Shown here: positions 24,583 through 35,521 of the stretch, piece after piece
Position numbering within the stretch: position 1 is the stretch's first letter
How the letters are laid out: each line of letters begins with the position of its first letter
NCBI GenBank assembly: GCA_903932145.1
Contig: CAIZFE010000101.1
Span: 1 to 64,000, forward strand
DNA from: an uncultured Rhodopila sp.
GTDB taxonomy: Bacteria; Pseudomonadota; Alphaproteobacteria; Acetobacterales; Acetobacteraceae
DNA: 64,000 nucleotides
Direction: 5' to 3'
The notes under the pieces: generated by a model
What the model saw: only the letters and a program-made list of their open reading frames with translations
Told to the model about the DNA's origin: nothing
Database searches by the model: none
Position numbers and translations under genes: made by a program

Positions 24583-25212
24583 CTATCCCAAACCGGCGAT
24601 GAATCCGGGCAAGCCGGTCATCCTGCCTGTCGCCGACCGGGCGGCATGCAGCACCGCGCGCACCGCTTCGGTCGCGGTTGGCAGGTGTTCGTTGACAACG
24701 ACATGGTCGAATTCCACCCAATGGCAGATCTCTTCCCCCGCCACCCGCATCCGCCGTTCAATCTCCGGACCCTGGTCCCCTGCCCGTCCGACCAGTCTGG
24801 AGCGTAACGCCGCAAGATTTGGCGGCAGCACAAACACGCTGACCACGTCGGCCGGCAATTTGTCGCGCAGTTGCTGGTGGCCTTGCCAGTCGATGTCGAA
24901 AACCACGTCGCGGCCCTCAGCCAAAGCTGTCTCCACCGGCGCTCGGGGGGTTCCATAGGCGTGGGTGCCCTGTAGCACCCGAGCCCATTCCAGCAACGCA
25001 TCGTCGCGCAAAGCCGCCTGGAATCCGTCTTCGGTCAGAAAGTGATAATGGACGCCGTCGGTTTCCTGGGGCCTGCGCGCCCGTGTGGTCACGCTGATCG
25101 ATCGTTCCAGATTGGGTTCCGTGGCCAGCAAGGCATCGGCAATCGCGGTCTTCCCGGCCCCGGAGGGTGCCGACAAAACCAGGCAAACTCCGCGGCGGGG
25201 AATGTCGATCAT
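24583..25212 (-). CDS. gmk: Guanylate kinase
   Basis: This encodes 209 residues. The P-loop SAPSGAGKTAIAD is near residue 14, the GMP-binding region RSISVTTRARRPQETDGVHY follows, and VFDIDWQGHQQLRDK is near residue 100. The enzyme phosphorylates GMP to GDP with ATP in the cytoplasm. Length and motifs are normal. The start ATG 25212 overlaps the yicC stop (ATGA), so the two genes are co-transcribed, an arrangement common in proteobacteria. Its 3' side faces a repeat-bearing intergenic region. Confidence 0.95.
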   Translation of the reverse strand: MIDIPRRGVCLVLSAPSGAGKTAIADALLATEPNLERSISVTTRARRPQETDGVHYHFLTEDGFQAALRDDALLEWARVLQGTHAYGTPRAPVETALAEGRDVVFDIDWQGHQQLRDKLPADVVSVFVLPPNLAALRSRLVGRAGDQGPEIERRMRVAGEEICHWVEFDHVVVNEHLPTATEAVRAVLHAARSATGRMTGLPGFIAGLG

Positions 25213-26096
25213 TCGATGTTCTGAACCTGTTCTCGCAGTTGCTCGATCGCGGCCTTCAGCTTCAGGCCGGTTGCGGTCAGCGCGGCGGTGGCCGACTTGC
25301 TGCACAGCGTGTTGGCCTCACGGTTGAATTCCTGGATCAGGAAATCCAGCTTGCGGCCGATGTTGATTTCCTCGCGCAGCAGGTCGTGCGCGGCGGCGAT
25401 GTGACTGGACAGACGATCCAGTTCCTCACGCACGTCCGACCGGCTGGCCAGCACCGCGACTTCCTGGGCGATCCGCTCTTCCGACAGATTCGGCATTTCG
25501 CGCAGCAGCGTTTGCAGATTGTCGAGCATGCGGGCGCGCTGGGCGGCGGGCTGACCGGCGGCCTGCACGGTGGCCGTTTCGCAAAGCGTGGTGATTTCGT
25601 CCAACTGCCGGCTCAGGATGGTCGCCAGGCGTTCGCCCTCGGCCTGACGGGAGGTAACCAAATCGGCCAGCGCGGCGATGAAGCCAGCCTGCACATCGGC
25701 GGCGGCGGCGGCCTTTTCGTCCTGCTGATCGACCTGGGCCTGACGCAGCACGCCGGGCAGCGATAGCAGCGCCTCGGCGGACGGCGGCGGACTGCCGGCA
25801 ATACGGCGATGCAGGTCGGTCGCGATCTTCAGCACCTGTTCCAGCGCCGCCGGGTCGAGTTCCAGACGGGTCTGAGACTCCCGTTTGATGCTCAGGTTGA
25901 TCGTGACGTTGCCACGCTTCAGCATCTTGCCGGTCATATCGCGCCAGACCGATTCAAGGCTGTCCCAACCTGTCGGCAGACGAAACCGCAGTTCCAACGT
26001 CCGACCGTTGACGCTGCGCAGTTCCCAGGCCCAGGTGATCCCATTCAGGGCACCCTCGGCGCGGGCGAATCCAGTCATCGAAGCAATTGCACTCAT
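25209..26096 (-). CDS. yicC: YicC family endoribonuclease
   Basis: This encodes 295 residues. The opening [14 protein letters not shown] and the C-terminal region [20 protein letters not shown], followed by LCSKS, are hallmarks of the YicC family. Members act as endoribonucleases with roles in RNA turnover and stationary phase in enteric bacteria; the alphaproteobacterial role is less clear. Length is normal. Its stop overlaps the gmk start. The gene is divergent from rnhB, with 80 bases between starts. Confidence 0.93.
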   Translation of the reverse strand: MSAIASMTGFARAEGALNGITWAWELRSVNGRTLELRFRLPTGWDSLESVWRDMTGKMLKRGNVTINLSIKRESQTRLELDPAALEQVLKIATDLHRRIAGSPPPSAEALLSLPGVLRQAQVDQQDEKAAAAADVQAGFIAALADLVTSRQAEGERLATILSRQLDEITTLCETATVQAAGQPAAQRARMLDNLQTLLREMPNLSEERIAQEVAVLASRSDVREELDRLSSHIAAAHDLLREEINIGRKLDFLIQEFNREANTLCSKSATAALTATGLKLKAAIEQLREQVQNIE

Positions 26097-26717
26097 GCGC
26101 GCGTCATACCAGCGGCGGCGGCGGATGCGAAGCGATTGCTTCCACGACTCGGGGGCGTTTTGCTATCGGGTCGCCAATGCCCAATTTAGACATGGAGCGG
26201 GCTGCCGGCGGCCGCGTCGCAGGCGTGGATGAGGCTGGCCGGGGACCGTTGGCCGGCCCTGTGGTCGCGGCTGCCGTGGTGCTGCCGGCGAATTTGTCCG
26301 CCGAACTGGCCGGCATGCTGGATGATTCCAAAAAACTGACCGCCGCGCAGCGTTTGAAGGCATTCGTGGCGCTGCGGGCATCGTCGGCGGAGATCGGTGT
26401 CGGCGCCGCGTCGGTGACGGAAATCCTGCGGCTGAACATTCTGCACGCCTCCATGCTGGCGATGCGACGTGCCGTGATTCGCCTGGGTCCCGCCCCTAAT
26501 CTGGCGCTGGTCGATGGTAATTACCCACCGAAACTGGGCTGCCCGGTCCAGTGCGTGGTCGGTGGCGACGCGATCTGTCTGTCAATTTCCGCCGCTTCCA
26601 TTGTCGCCAAGGTGATCCGCGATCGAGCCATGGACCGTTTGGCGATACGGTTCCCGGGTTATGGCTGGCACACCAATGCCGGGTATGCGACCGCGATCCA
26701 TCGGGAGGCCTTGGAGC

Positions 26718-27966
<1,249 letters not shown>

Positions 27967-28039
27967 GAGATTGGCGGTTTACGCAGGTATATCAACGGCC
28001 ATTTCACTCACTCATGGGCCGCCGCGCCCTGCCCCGATC

Positions 28040-28119
28040 CGTCATGGCCCGGCCTTGTCCGGGCCACCTGTCGCGGCACCGTCAAGGCATGGGTGGCCCG
28101 GACAAGCCGGGCCATGACG
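28040..28119. repeat. Paired REP-like palindrome
   Basis: Arms of 28-29 bases (28040-28068 and 28092-28119) are inverted copies with a single one-base bulge; each carries the core TGGCCCGG-CTTGTCC-GGGCCA. The pair forms a long cruciform between ccrM and rlmE, two convergent genes. The same core recurs at 35491, 38961 and 55645. Confidence 0.8.
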
Positions 28120-28143
28120 ACGGGGGCAAGAGGCCCGCTGGTA

Positions 28144-28824
28144 TTACGCCTTGGTACCCCGAAACCCGGTCGCAACGACATAGAGTTCGCTGGAATCCTT
28201 GCGGCTCGATGGCGGTTTGGCATGCCGGACCAGGGCAAAATTTTGCTTCAGTACGTCCAGGATCTGCTTTTCCGAACCGCCCTGGAACACCTTTGCCACG
28301 AACCCCCCGCCCGGCGTCAGGATTTGAATGGCAAAATCCAGCGCCATCTCGGCCAGCGCAACAATCCGGATGTGATCCGTCGCCGAATGCCCCGTCGTGT
28401 TCGGCGCCATGTCGGACAGCACCAGATCGGCGCCGCCGCCCAGCTCCGCGATCAGCCGCTCCGGCATTGACGGATCAGTGAAGTCGCCATGGATCAGGGT
28501 GGAGCCGTGGATCGGATCGATCGGCAGCAAATCCACCCCGACAACCGACGCCGCACCGCGCTTTACCGCAACCTGAGTCCAGCCACCCGGCGCCGCGCCC
28601 AGATCGAGCACCCGCACGCCCTTGCGGATCAGGCTGAACTTGTCATCCAGTTCCAGCAGCTTGAACGCCGCGCGCGACCGCCAGCCCTGCTGCTTCGCCG
28701 CGATCACATACGGATCGTTAAGCTGGCGCTTCAGCCACGCGGTCGAAGCCGGACTGCGCTTGTTCTTCGATTTCACGAACACCGACAGTTTTCGCGACGC
28801 CGGTATCATGGGAGGTTTACTCAT
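28144..28824 (-). CDS. rlmE: 23S rRNA 2'-O-methyltransferase RlmE (FtsJ/RrmJ)
   Basis: This encodes 226 residues. The RrmJ pattern is complete: SRAAFKLLELDDKFSLIRKG with the first catalytic lysine, VLDLGAAPGGWTQVAV as the SAM site, VLSDMAPNTTGHSATDH with the catalytic aspartate, and GGGFVAKVFQGG with the second lysine. It methylates the 2'-O of a uridine in helix 92 of 23S rRNA (U2552 in E. coli). The N-terminus is longer than in E. coli, as usual in alphaproteobacteria. Its start overlaps the stop of the Ppx/GppA gene by four bases. Confidence 0.95.
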   Translation of the reverse strand: MSKPPMIPASRKLSVFVKSKNKRSPASTAWLKRQLNDPYVIAAKQQGWRSRAAFKLLELDDKFSLIRKGVRVLDLGAAPGGWTQVAVKRGAASVVGVDLLPIDPIHGSTLIHGDFTDPSMPERLIAELGGGADLVLSDMAPNTTGHSATDHIRIVALAEMALDFAIQILTPGGGFVAKVFQGGSEKQILDVLKQNFALVRHAKPPSSRKDSSELYVVATGFRGTKA

Positions 28825-29942
28825 GGACGGCAGGGTTCCCGGCGCCGGTCCTGGCGCAGACGGTCGGCGCGCATCAGGCGCAGCAAGATACCCTCCCGCA
28901 GCCCCCGGTCAGCGACGATAATATGGGGGGCGGGCCAGACCCGGGCGATGGCGGCAAACACCGCGCAGCCGGGCAGCACGAATTCGACACGCTCCGGCCC
29001 GACGCACGGATGCAGAATCAGGCCGTCGCGGCCGAGGCCGCGCAAGTGAGCCAAGGCATCGGCGGCGTCCTTGCTGCACAGTTCGACACCATCGACCGCG
29101 AGGCGGCGGTAACGGTCCAAATTCAACGCGACGCCGGCCAACGTCGTAACCGTGCCGCTGGTGCCCAGCAGGCGCACCCCGCCGTCACGGATTTCACGCG
29201 CGATACAATGGACTTTCTCGAAAGGGCGCAGGCGCTCCACGACGTCGTCCACCATGGCTTCGAAACCTTCGGGCGAAAAACCGGCGTCGCCCCAACGTTC
29301 CGCCAGTGTCACCACGCCGATGGGCAGCGACACGTAGCCGATCAATTCTGGCTGACCGTTGGTCAACCGGACCCAGGCCAGTTCCGTCGATCCGCCGCCA
29401 ATATCGAACAACAATGCGCGCCGCCCGTCGCAGGGCAGCAGCGGCGTGCAGGATTCCAGCGCGAGTTCAGCTTCCTCCCGGCTGGAGATGATCCCGAAGT
29501 CGAACCCGGTTTCCTGCTTCACGCGGCACAGGAACGCCGGACCATTGGTGGCGCGGCGGCAGGCTTCGGTGGCGATCGCGCGCACCTGGCGCACCTGACG
29601 GCGGGCCAGGCGGGCGGCGCACGCATGCAGGGCGCCGATCGCGCGGTCCATCGCCGCTTCGTTCAGGGTGCCGGTGCTGTGCAGTCCCTCCCCCAACCGG
29701 ACGATGCGCGAGAAACTGTCCAGCACCCGAAAACTGTCGCCCGCGGGCGTGCCGACCAGCATCCGGCAGTTGTTGGTTCCCAGGTCCAGAGCCGCGAAGG
29801 CAGGTCCGAACGCCCGGCGTACATGATCCGGCCGCACCTCATGACAATGTGCGGCGGCGTCAAGCTCGGCGGAGGCCTGAACCGGATTCATCCGGGGATT
29901 GTCAACCGACTGACGCTGGCGAGCAAGCACCGAATGCAACAT
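28821..29942 (-). CDS. Ppx/GppA family phosphatase
   Basis: This encodes about 373 residues. The first phosphate-binding motif is FAALDLGTNNCRMLVG, and the second ALLFDIGGGSTELAWV. IVRLGEGLHSTGTLNEAAMD and ILHPCVGPERVEFVLPGCAV are also typical. Family members hydrolyse polyphosphate or pppGpp; the shorter form seen here, coupled to rlmE, is the usual alphaproteobacterial arrangement and the substrate is not certain. The start is ambiguous: TTG 29948, ATG 29942 or ATG 29891, with no clear ribosome site to decide. The core domain begins only near residue 45. Confidence 0.92.
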   Translation of the reverse strand: MLHSVLARQRQSVDNPRMNPVQASAELDAAAHCHEVRPDHVRRAFGPAFAALDLGTNNCRMLVGTPAGDSFRVLDSFSRIVRLGEGLHSTGTLNEAAMDRAIGALHACAARLARRQVRQVRAIATEACRRATNGPAFLCRVKQETGFDFGIISSREEAELALESCTPLLPCDGRRALLFDIGGGSTELAWVRLTNGQPELIGYVSLPIGVVTLAERWGDAGFSPEGFEAMVDDVVERLRPFEKVHCIAREIRDGGVRLLGTSGTVTTLAGVALNLDRYRRLAVDGVELCSKDAADALAHLRGLGRDGLILHPCVGPERVEFVLPGCAVFAAIARVWPAPHIIVADRGLREGILLRLMRADRLRQDRRREPCRP

Positions 29943-29991
29943 GGCCAATTGTCAATCCGACAGCGTAGCCAAACCCGCACCGGACCGGCGT

Positions 29992-30909
29992 TTAACCGCC
30001 GCTATGGGTTGAACCTGAACGACTCGTCCGGGGCTCCGCCAGGGAAACCCGCCAGCCCCCGCCACCGTCGGCCTTAACCTCTCTGGCCGCCATGTGAGCC
30101 CGGCGCAACAGGATCCGGACATCGTCGGCGCTGTTGGGAGGGCGGCTGGCGATGCCAATGGAAAACGTCACGCCCTGACTGTCCGGGACATCCTGGAAGA
30201 TGCGGCGACCGCACAGCGCCTCGGCCCGCTCCGCGGCGGTCAGATGGTCCATCCCATCCTGCCAGATGGCGAATTCGTCAGCACCCACCCTGGAGACCAC
30301 GTCGTTCGGCCGCACCATGGCACGCAGTTGATTGGCCATACGGACCAGAATCCGATCGCCGCTGGCGCGCCCCAGGGACGTATTGATCCTGCGCAATCCA
30401 TCGATATCGACCAGAAACAACGTCCCGGTCGTCCCGTCCTGGTCAAGCCGGTCGATGTGCCGGTCGGCCTCATCCAAAAACCAGCGGCGATTCGGCAGCC
30501 CGGTCAACCGGTCAATGCCGACCTGGCCCATTCCCGAACCGATCAGGGTTCGCAGCAGCATGGCTACAGACGCGGCGAGATCATGATCGGCGTCCGTCCA
30601 GGGCCGGGAATCCGGTGCCCGCCACATCACCAGGCCACCGGGACGGGCGGGCGGCAACACCCAGGGACAGGCCAGAATCGGTCGCGTGTCCGCACCGGCG
30701 GTATGAGCCGGCCGGCCGGGGTTGGCGTTGAGCAGGGAGCGTCCAACAGCAACAGTGTCGGGTCCATCGTTTCCAATGCTGTAGGCGACGGGCGCCTCGG
30801 CTGCATCGTTGCTCAGGTCCAGAACCGCGAGCCCCTCCAGATCGGCGGTCAGGCGCAATTGCTCCAGAACCGCAACTATCGAACCATCGTAATCGTCACC
30901 GAAGGGCAC
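29992..30909 (-). CDS. GGDEF-domain protein with altered GADEF motif
   Basis: This encodes 305 residues. An N-terminal region of about 130 residues has a GAF-like look. It is followed by a GGDEF domain with IDRLTGLPNRRWFLDEAD, LFLVDIDGLRRINTSLGRAS, and the signature RVGADEFAIW. The second glycine of GGDEF is alanine, so diguanylate cyclase activity may be reduced or lost, and the protein might act as a c-di-GMP or GTP sensor instead. No inhibitory RxxD site is obvious in the stretch before the signature. It starts at GTG 30909. It is 49 bases upstream of the Ppx/GppA gene and is not overlapping it. Confidence 0.85.
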   Translation of the reverse strand: MPFGDDYDGSIVAVLEQLRLTADLEGLAVLDLSNDAAEAPVAYSIGNDGPDTVAVGRSLLNANPGRPAHTAGADTRPILACPWVLPPARPGGLVMWRAPDSRPWTDADHDLAASVAMLLRTLIGSGMGQVGIDRLTGLPNRRWFLDEADRHIDRLDQDGTTGTLFLVDIDGLRRINTSLGRASGDRILVRMANQLRAMVRPNDVVSRVGADEFAIWQDGMDHLTAAERAEALCGRRIFQDVPDSQGVTFSIGIASRPPNSADDVRILLRRAHMAAREVKADGGGGWRVSLAEPRTSRSGSTHSGG

Positions 30910-31048
30910 GCCACGTTCTCCAAATCACAGGATCGTTAGTTAGTCTACGCGTTTCCGCGGGCAGATAGCCAGAACAGCATCGTCCCGGTGACGGAAAAGC
31001 CGAACGCCTCTACAGTCGCCGCCAAGATACAATGGGAGGATATAAGCC

Positions 31049-32035
31049 ATGCGGGCAGTTTGGTACGACCGGCAGGGACCGGCGAACGAGGTGATCGTCA
31101 CCGGCGAATTGCCGACACCCGAACCGGGCATTGGGCAGGTGCGCGTGCGGCTCGAAGCGTCGGGGGTGAACCCGGCCGACACCTATCGCCGCCGGGGCGC
31201 GGTGCCAGCGGAATATCCTCGGGTCATCCCGAACAGCGATGGGGCGGGCACCATCGACACGGTCGGCGAGGGCGTACCGGCCAGCCGGATCGGTCAGCGC
31301 GTTTGGCTCTACAACGGGCAGCGGAACGGCCGCTGGATGGGCACGGCCGCCGAATATATCGCGCTGGACGCCGACCTGGTCACCGAGTTGCCGGATCACG
31401 TGTCGTTCGCCGAGGGCGCCACACTGGGCATTCCGGCGATGACGGCCCATGGCTGCGTGTTTGCGTCCGGGCCGGTGCAGGGAAAGACGATACTGGTGAC
31501 GGGTGGGGCTGGCGCTGTCGGGCATTATGCCGTGCAACTCGCCGCCTGGGCCGGGGCGGAGGTCATCGCCACCGTTAGTTCAGACGATAAAGCTCAGCGC
31601 GCCCGTGCCGGCGGGGCGGCGCATGTCGTGAACTACCGCGCCGAAGACGTCGCCACTCGCGTCGCTGAGATCACGCGCGGCGCCGGGGTCGATCACATCG
31701 TTGATGTCGATTTGGGCGGCAACCTGGCCGCCGCGCTGACATGCGTGCGGGAAAACGGCAGCATCGCCTATTACGCGAGCAATGGCGCACTGGAACCCAA
31801 AATCAACCTGCGGGCTCTGATGGCGAAGAATCTGACCATCCGCGCGTTCGTGCTGCCAAGCAGTCCGCATGCAAACCGGAAGCGCGCGCAACAGGATTTG
31901 GCTGCGTTCATTCGCACACCCGGCCGGATCTTGTCAGTGGCTGGAACATTCCCGTTGTTCGAGACCGCCGCCGCCCACCTGTCCGTGGAGGCAGGCGGCA
32001 AGGTAGGAACCGTCGTGGTGGAGTGCGCGCGGTAG
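31049..32035 (+). CDS. Zinc-independent NADPH:quinone oxidoreductase (zeta-crystallin-like)
   Basis: This encodes 328 residues. The medium-chain dehydrogenase fold is clear: LEASGVNPADTYRRRGAVP, the NADP-binding motif ILVTGGAGAVGHYAVQLA near residue 150, and FPLFETAAAHLSVEAGGKVG near the end. The structural and catalytic zinc cysteines of alcohol dehydrogenases are absent, as in quinone reductases. It probably reduces quinones or enones with NADPH. The start is ATG 31049, with GGGAGG ten bases upstream. It is divergent from the GGDEF-like gene. Confidence 0.9.
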   Translation: MRAVWYDRQGPANEVIVTGELPTPEPGIGQVRVRLEASGVNPADTYRRRGAVPAEYPRVIPNSDGAGTIDTVGEGVPASRIGQRVWLYNGQRNGRWMGTAAEYIALDADLVTELPDHVSFAEGATLGIPAMTAHGCVFASGPVQGKTILVTGGAGAVGHYAVQLAAWAGAEVIATVSSDDKAQRARAGGAAHVVNYRAEDVATRVAEITRGAGVDHIVDVDLGGNLAAALTCVRENGSIAYYASNGALEPKINLRALMAKNLTIRAFVLPSSPHANRKRAQQDLAAFIRTPGRILSVAGTFPLFETAAAHLSVEAGGKVGTVVVECAR

Positions 32036-32367
32036 CGATCGCTATTGATCTGCGCTGTCGTTTGCCGCCGCGAGTGAACGCGGGGTCAGATAGTAACCTG
32101 GGCAACACAACCTTACGATGGTTGGGATGTTTCGGTGTCAACGCGGCACCGGTATCATTTCTTAGAATGACCCATGTATGCGAAAGCCACCATCCACTGA
32201 CCGGGTCCGTACCAAGCCCAAATTGAGAAATGTCTGGCGGCGCCAGACTCACGTTATCGTGATATTAATTGATTCCGGGAATTGATCGTTTACCCGCTCA
32301 CGTCAATCACACTAACGAGTACTCAGTTGCGGAACCAACCCAACGCGCACGCACAACGGGGAACAAG
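32036..32367. other. Intergenic region upstream of the sensor kinase
   Basis: About 330 bases hold no recognised gene. Toward its 3' end lies a pair of short perfect palindromes (32232-32261), listed separately, in an AT-richer stretch. The region probably contains the kinase promoter. Confidence 0.5.
32232..32261. promoter_or_regulatory. Twin palindromes, possible operator
   Basis: GTCTGGCG-G-CGCCAGAC (32232-32248) is immediately followed by CACG-TTAT-CGTG (32250-32261). Both are perfect. Neither is followed by a T-tract on the plus strand, so an operator is somewhat more likely than a terminator. They lie about 107 bases upstream of the chosen kinase start. Confidence 0.4.
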
Positions 32368-35300
32368 TTGACCGGCCTTTCCTCCCGCCTGCTGATCATC
32401 GTGATCGTCGCGCTTCTGCCGTCGCTCGCGTTCCAGGGCTACGCTGAGATTCAGGCGCGACAGGTTCGCCAGCAGATTATGGAAGACCACGCGTTGCGGC
32501 TGGTGCGGCTCGTCCGCTCCGAAGAGCACCGGATCGTCGAAGGGGCGGTGGAAGCCTTGCGGGTGATCGCAAGCTCACCCTCAGTGCGCAGACCGCGTCC
32601 GGGTCCGTGCAGGGAATTGTTCCGCACCCTTGTGAAGGAATCGCCGCGCTACATTTCCGCCGGTGCGGAGGGTCTCGACGGCATACCGTTTTGTCAATCC
32701 ATCGAGTCCCCGGCGGCGTTGAATACCACTGACCGGCTGTGGTTCCGCAGGGCACTCGAATCCGGTGGAACGGCGATCGGCGAATATGACCGGGGCGACG
32801 CGTCCGATTTGGCCACGATCCATCTGTCCCGGCCATTCCGCGACACCGACGGACAAGTCGCGGGTGTGGTGGAGGTCGCATTGAGCCTCCAATGGATGAA
32901 CGAACAACTCGCGAAGCTCGGCCTGCCATCGGACAGCACCGTGACGGTCACCGACCACAAAGGCATCGTCCTCGCTCAATATCCGCGCGGCATGGAGACT
33001 GTCGGGCAACCCCTGCCCCCGGAACGCCAGTCTTTTCTCGAAGGGGGGGATATCCGTTTGTTTCATTCCCTCACGAACGCCCCCGGCGGCCGGCCCGGGC
33101 TGGTGACAGTGTCACCGCCGGGCGCCGATCCGTGGGGCCTGACGGTCATCGTCTGCCTCGACGAAGCCAACACGTTCGCCGCGTTAACCCGGGCCGATCA
33201 CCTGGGCCTGACATTGATCGCCGGCGGCGCGCTTCTCGCCATCGTCCTGACAATCGCTATCGGACACCGCCTGATCCGCCGCCCGGTCGAAAAATTGCTC
33301 GGCGCCGCCGGGCTTTGGAGGAACGGCGATTTCGCCGCCCGAACCGGCCTGCTGGCCGATCGCAGCGAGTTCGGCCGGATCGCTATGGCATTCGACGCCA
33401 TGGCCACGACACTGCAGACCCGCGAGGCGGCGTTGCGGGACAGCGAGGCAACTCTCCGTCTGGCCATGACCGCGGCGCGGCTGGGTGTCTGCGAGATCAA
33501 TCTGATCACCCGCGAGGGAACCTGGTCCGTCGAGCTCGCCGAGATCGTGGGATGTGCCAAGGATGACTATCGAACGATGGACGCCTGGATCGCCGATATC
33601 CATCCCGATGATCTGGAGGCGGTGACATCCGCTTGGCAGCGTGCGCTTTCGGGCGCCCAACATTACTACGCAAGCGAATACCGGCTGTGCCGGCCGGACG
33701 GCGGTTGGCGATGGATCGCCGCCTACGGTCAGCCGATTTTTGACGCCGGACGGCCGATTCGTGCCGTGGTCGTGATCCAGGATATCAGCGCGCGCAAACA
33801 TGTCGAAGAAGCCTTGCGGGACAGCGAACACCAACTGAGGGTGACGCAGGAAGCCGCGCGGATTGGCAGTTTCGATCGCGACCTGGTCACCGGTGCCGTT
33901 CAGTTGTCCGACCTGCAATCCCGCCGGTTTGGCATTGATCCGGCGGGGCCGGAGAAGTTCACCGAGGAAACCTGGCGTCGATGTGTTTACCCCGCCGATC
34001 TGGCCCGGACGGAACAAAGCCTGTCGGCGGCGATCGGGAACAGGTCGTCCTTCGCGGTCGAATACCGCATCATGACTCCCGACGGGCTACGATGGATGGA
34101 TGCCCGTGGCAACGTGATCTACGCCCCCGATGGCACCCCCTTACGGATGACCGGGATCGACATCGACATCACAGAGCGGCGCGCGCTGGAAGATGAACTG
34201 CGAAGTCTGACGGCTAATCTGGAAGCCCGGGTGCGGACAGAAGTGGCCGCCCGCGAAGCGGCCCAGGCCCGAGCGACACAGGCGGAACGGCTACAGGCAC
34301 TCGGGCAACTCGCCGGGGGTATCGCCCACGACATCAACAACGTCCTCCAGGCTGTCGCCGGCGCATTGGCACTGATTGCCGGCCGGTCCGGCGACGAAGC
34401 CGCGGTTCAGCGCTTCGCCCGGCTTGGCAGCGAGGCAATCGAACGTGGCGCCTCGGTGACCGGCCGCCTGCTGGCGTTCGGACGCCGCGGCGATCTGCGG
34501 GCCGAACCGATCGAGGTGCCCGGGCTGCTGAACGGCTTGCACGAGATCCTGAGCCACACGCTGGGGGCCGAGATAGACGTGCGGGTCTCGCTGCCGGACG
34601 GTTTGCCGACCGTCGTCGCGGACAAAGGGCAGTTAGAAACGGTTTTGATCAATCTGGCGACCAACGCACGGGACGCGATGCCCAACGGCGGCCGGCTGGT
34701 CCTGGCGTCCGAACAGGAACAGGTGGCAGCGGGCGATCCTCCGCATCCCGCCGACCTGCAACCAGGCGAGTATGTGCGTTTCGCTGTCGCCGACACCGGC
34801 ACAGGCATGGACTTGGCCACGCTCGCCCGGGCGCGGGAGCCATTTTTCACGACCAAGGCATCCGGGGCGGGCACGGGGTTGGGTCTTGCGATGGCGCAGG
34901 GATTCGCGGAGCAGTCCGGGGGTGGTCTGTCGATCGAGAGTGAGTCCGGCAAAGGCACCACAGTCACCCTTTGGCTGCCGGCGGCGGCGATGGCGCCCGC
35001 ACCGGCCCGGCGGAAACCGGCACAGCGGACCACGGCTTCACCTGCCGTCTCGGTGCGGATTCTGCTGGTGGACGATGAACCCATGATCCGCGAGGTCCTG
35101 GCGACCTGCCTGCGCGACGCGGGTTGGACCGTGCTGGCAGCGGCCAGCGGCGCCGCGGCCCTCGATCTGCTCGCCGCCGTGCAGTCCGTGGACATCTTGC
35201 TGACGGACCTGTCGATGCCAGGCATGGACGGACTGGCCTTGATCAAGGCCGTGCAGACGCTCAGCCCCGGACTGCCGGCTATTTTGTTGACCGGTTATGC

Positions 35301-35457
35301 CGCGGATATCACAGCACTCGGCCTGAGCGGTAACGTCTCGCTGCTGCGGAAACCGGTCAGTGCCGTGCAGCTTCTGGATCGCCTCGACACGATGCTGGCG
35401 GGCCGGTGGGCCGAAACCGGTGAGCGCAGCCAGGCCGTTGCACTTGCAGATGGATAA
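32368..35457 (+). CDS. Hybrid sensor histidine kinase with C-terminal receiver
   Basis: This encodes about 1029 residues from TTG 32368 (a longer frame starts at TTG 32269). Domains in order are: membrane segment (LIIVIVALLPSLAFQGYAEI), periplasmic Cache-like domain, second membrane segment (LIAGGALLAIVLTIAIGHRL near 290), HAMP-like region, two PAS domains (about 370-620), dimerisation helix with phosphoacceptor histidine in LAGGIAHDINNVLQ near 650, HATPase with NLATNARDAMPNGG and GTGLGLAMAQG, and a receiver with phosphoacceptor aspartate in LTDLSMPGMDG near 945. It probably senses a small periplasmic ligand. No partner regulator is adjacent. Confidence 0.92.
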   Translation: MTGLSSRLLIIVIVALLPSLAFQGYAEIQARQVRQQIMEDHALRLVRLVRSEEHRIVEGAVEALRVIASSPSVRRPRPGPCRELFRTLVKESPRYISAGAEGLDGIPFCQSIESPAALNTTDRLWFRRALESGGTAIGEYDRGDASDLATIHLSRPFRDTDGQVAGVVEVALSLQWMNEQLAKLGLPSDSTVTVTDHKGIVLAQYPRGMETVGQPLPPERQSFLEGGDIRLFHSLTNAPGGRPGLVTVSPPGADPWGLTVIVCLDEANTFAALTRADHLGLTLIAGGALLAIVLTIAIGHRLIRRPVEKLLGAAGLWRNGDFAARTGLLADRSEFGRIAMAFDAMATTLQTREAALRDSEATLRLAMTAARLGVCEINLITREGTWSVELAEIVGCAKDDYRTMDAWIADIHPDDLEAVTSAWQRALSGAQHYYASEYRLCRPDGGWRWIAAYGQPIFDAGRPIRAVVVIQDISARKHVEEALRDSEHQLRVTQEAARIGSFDRDLVTGAVQLSDLQSRRFGIDPAGPEKFTEETWRRCVYPADLARTEQSLSAAIGNRSSFAVEYRIMTPDGLRWMDARGNVIYAPDGTPLRMTGIDIDITERRALEDELRSLTANLEARVRTEVAAREAAQARATQAERLQALGQLAGGIAHDINNVLQAVAGALALIAGRSGDEAAVQRFARLGSEAIERGASVTGRLLAFGRRGDLRAEPIEVPGLLNGLHEILSHTLGAEIDVRVSLPDGLPTVVADKGQLETVLINLATNARDAMPNGGRLVLASEQEQVAAGDPPHPADLQPGEYVRFAVADTGTGMDLATLARAREPFFTTKASGAGTGLGLAMAQGFAEQSGGGLSIESESGKGTTVTLWLPAAAMAPAPARRKPAQRTTASPAVSVRILLVDDEPMIREVLATCLRDAGWTVLAAASGAAALDLLAAVQSVDILLTDLSMPGMDGLALIKAVQTLSPGLPAILLTGYAADITALGLSGNVSLLRKPVSAVQLLDRLDTMLAGRWAETGERSQAVALADG

Positions 35458-35490
35458 CGGCGGCCGTTAAGGCCGGCGCTCGCCCCTCAC

Positions 35491-35521
35491 CGTCCTGGCC
35501 CGGCTTGTCCGGGCCAGGACG
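35491..35521. repeat. REP-like hairpin, perfect 13-bp stem
   Basis: CGTCCTGGCCCGG (35491-35503), loop CTTGT, and CCGGGCCAGGACG (35509-35521) form a perfect stem between the kinase and the binding-protein gene. The core is the same as in the REP-like pair at 28040. It could also help end transcription, but there is no T-tract. Confidence 0.75.

Noticed and set aside
35491-35521. The perfect 13-bp hairpin as a Rho-independent terminator.
   Set aside because: No T-tract follows on either strand and the same core recurs at many other sites, so a REP-like repeat is more likely.
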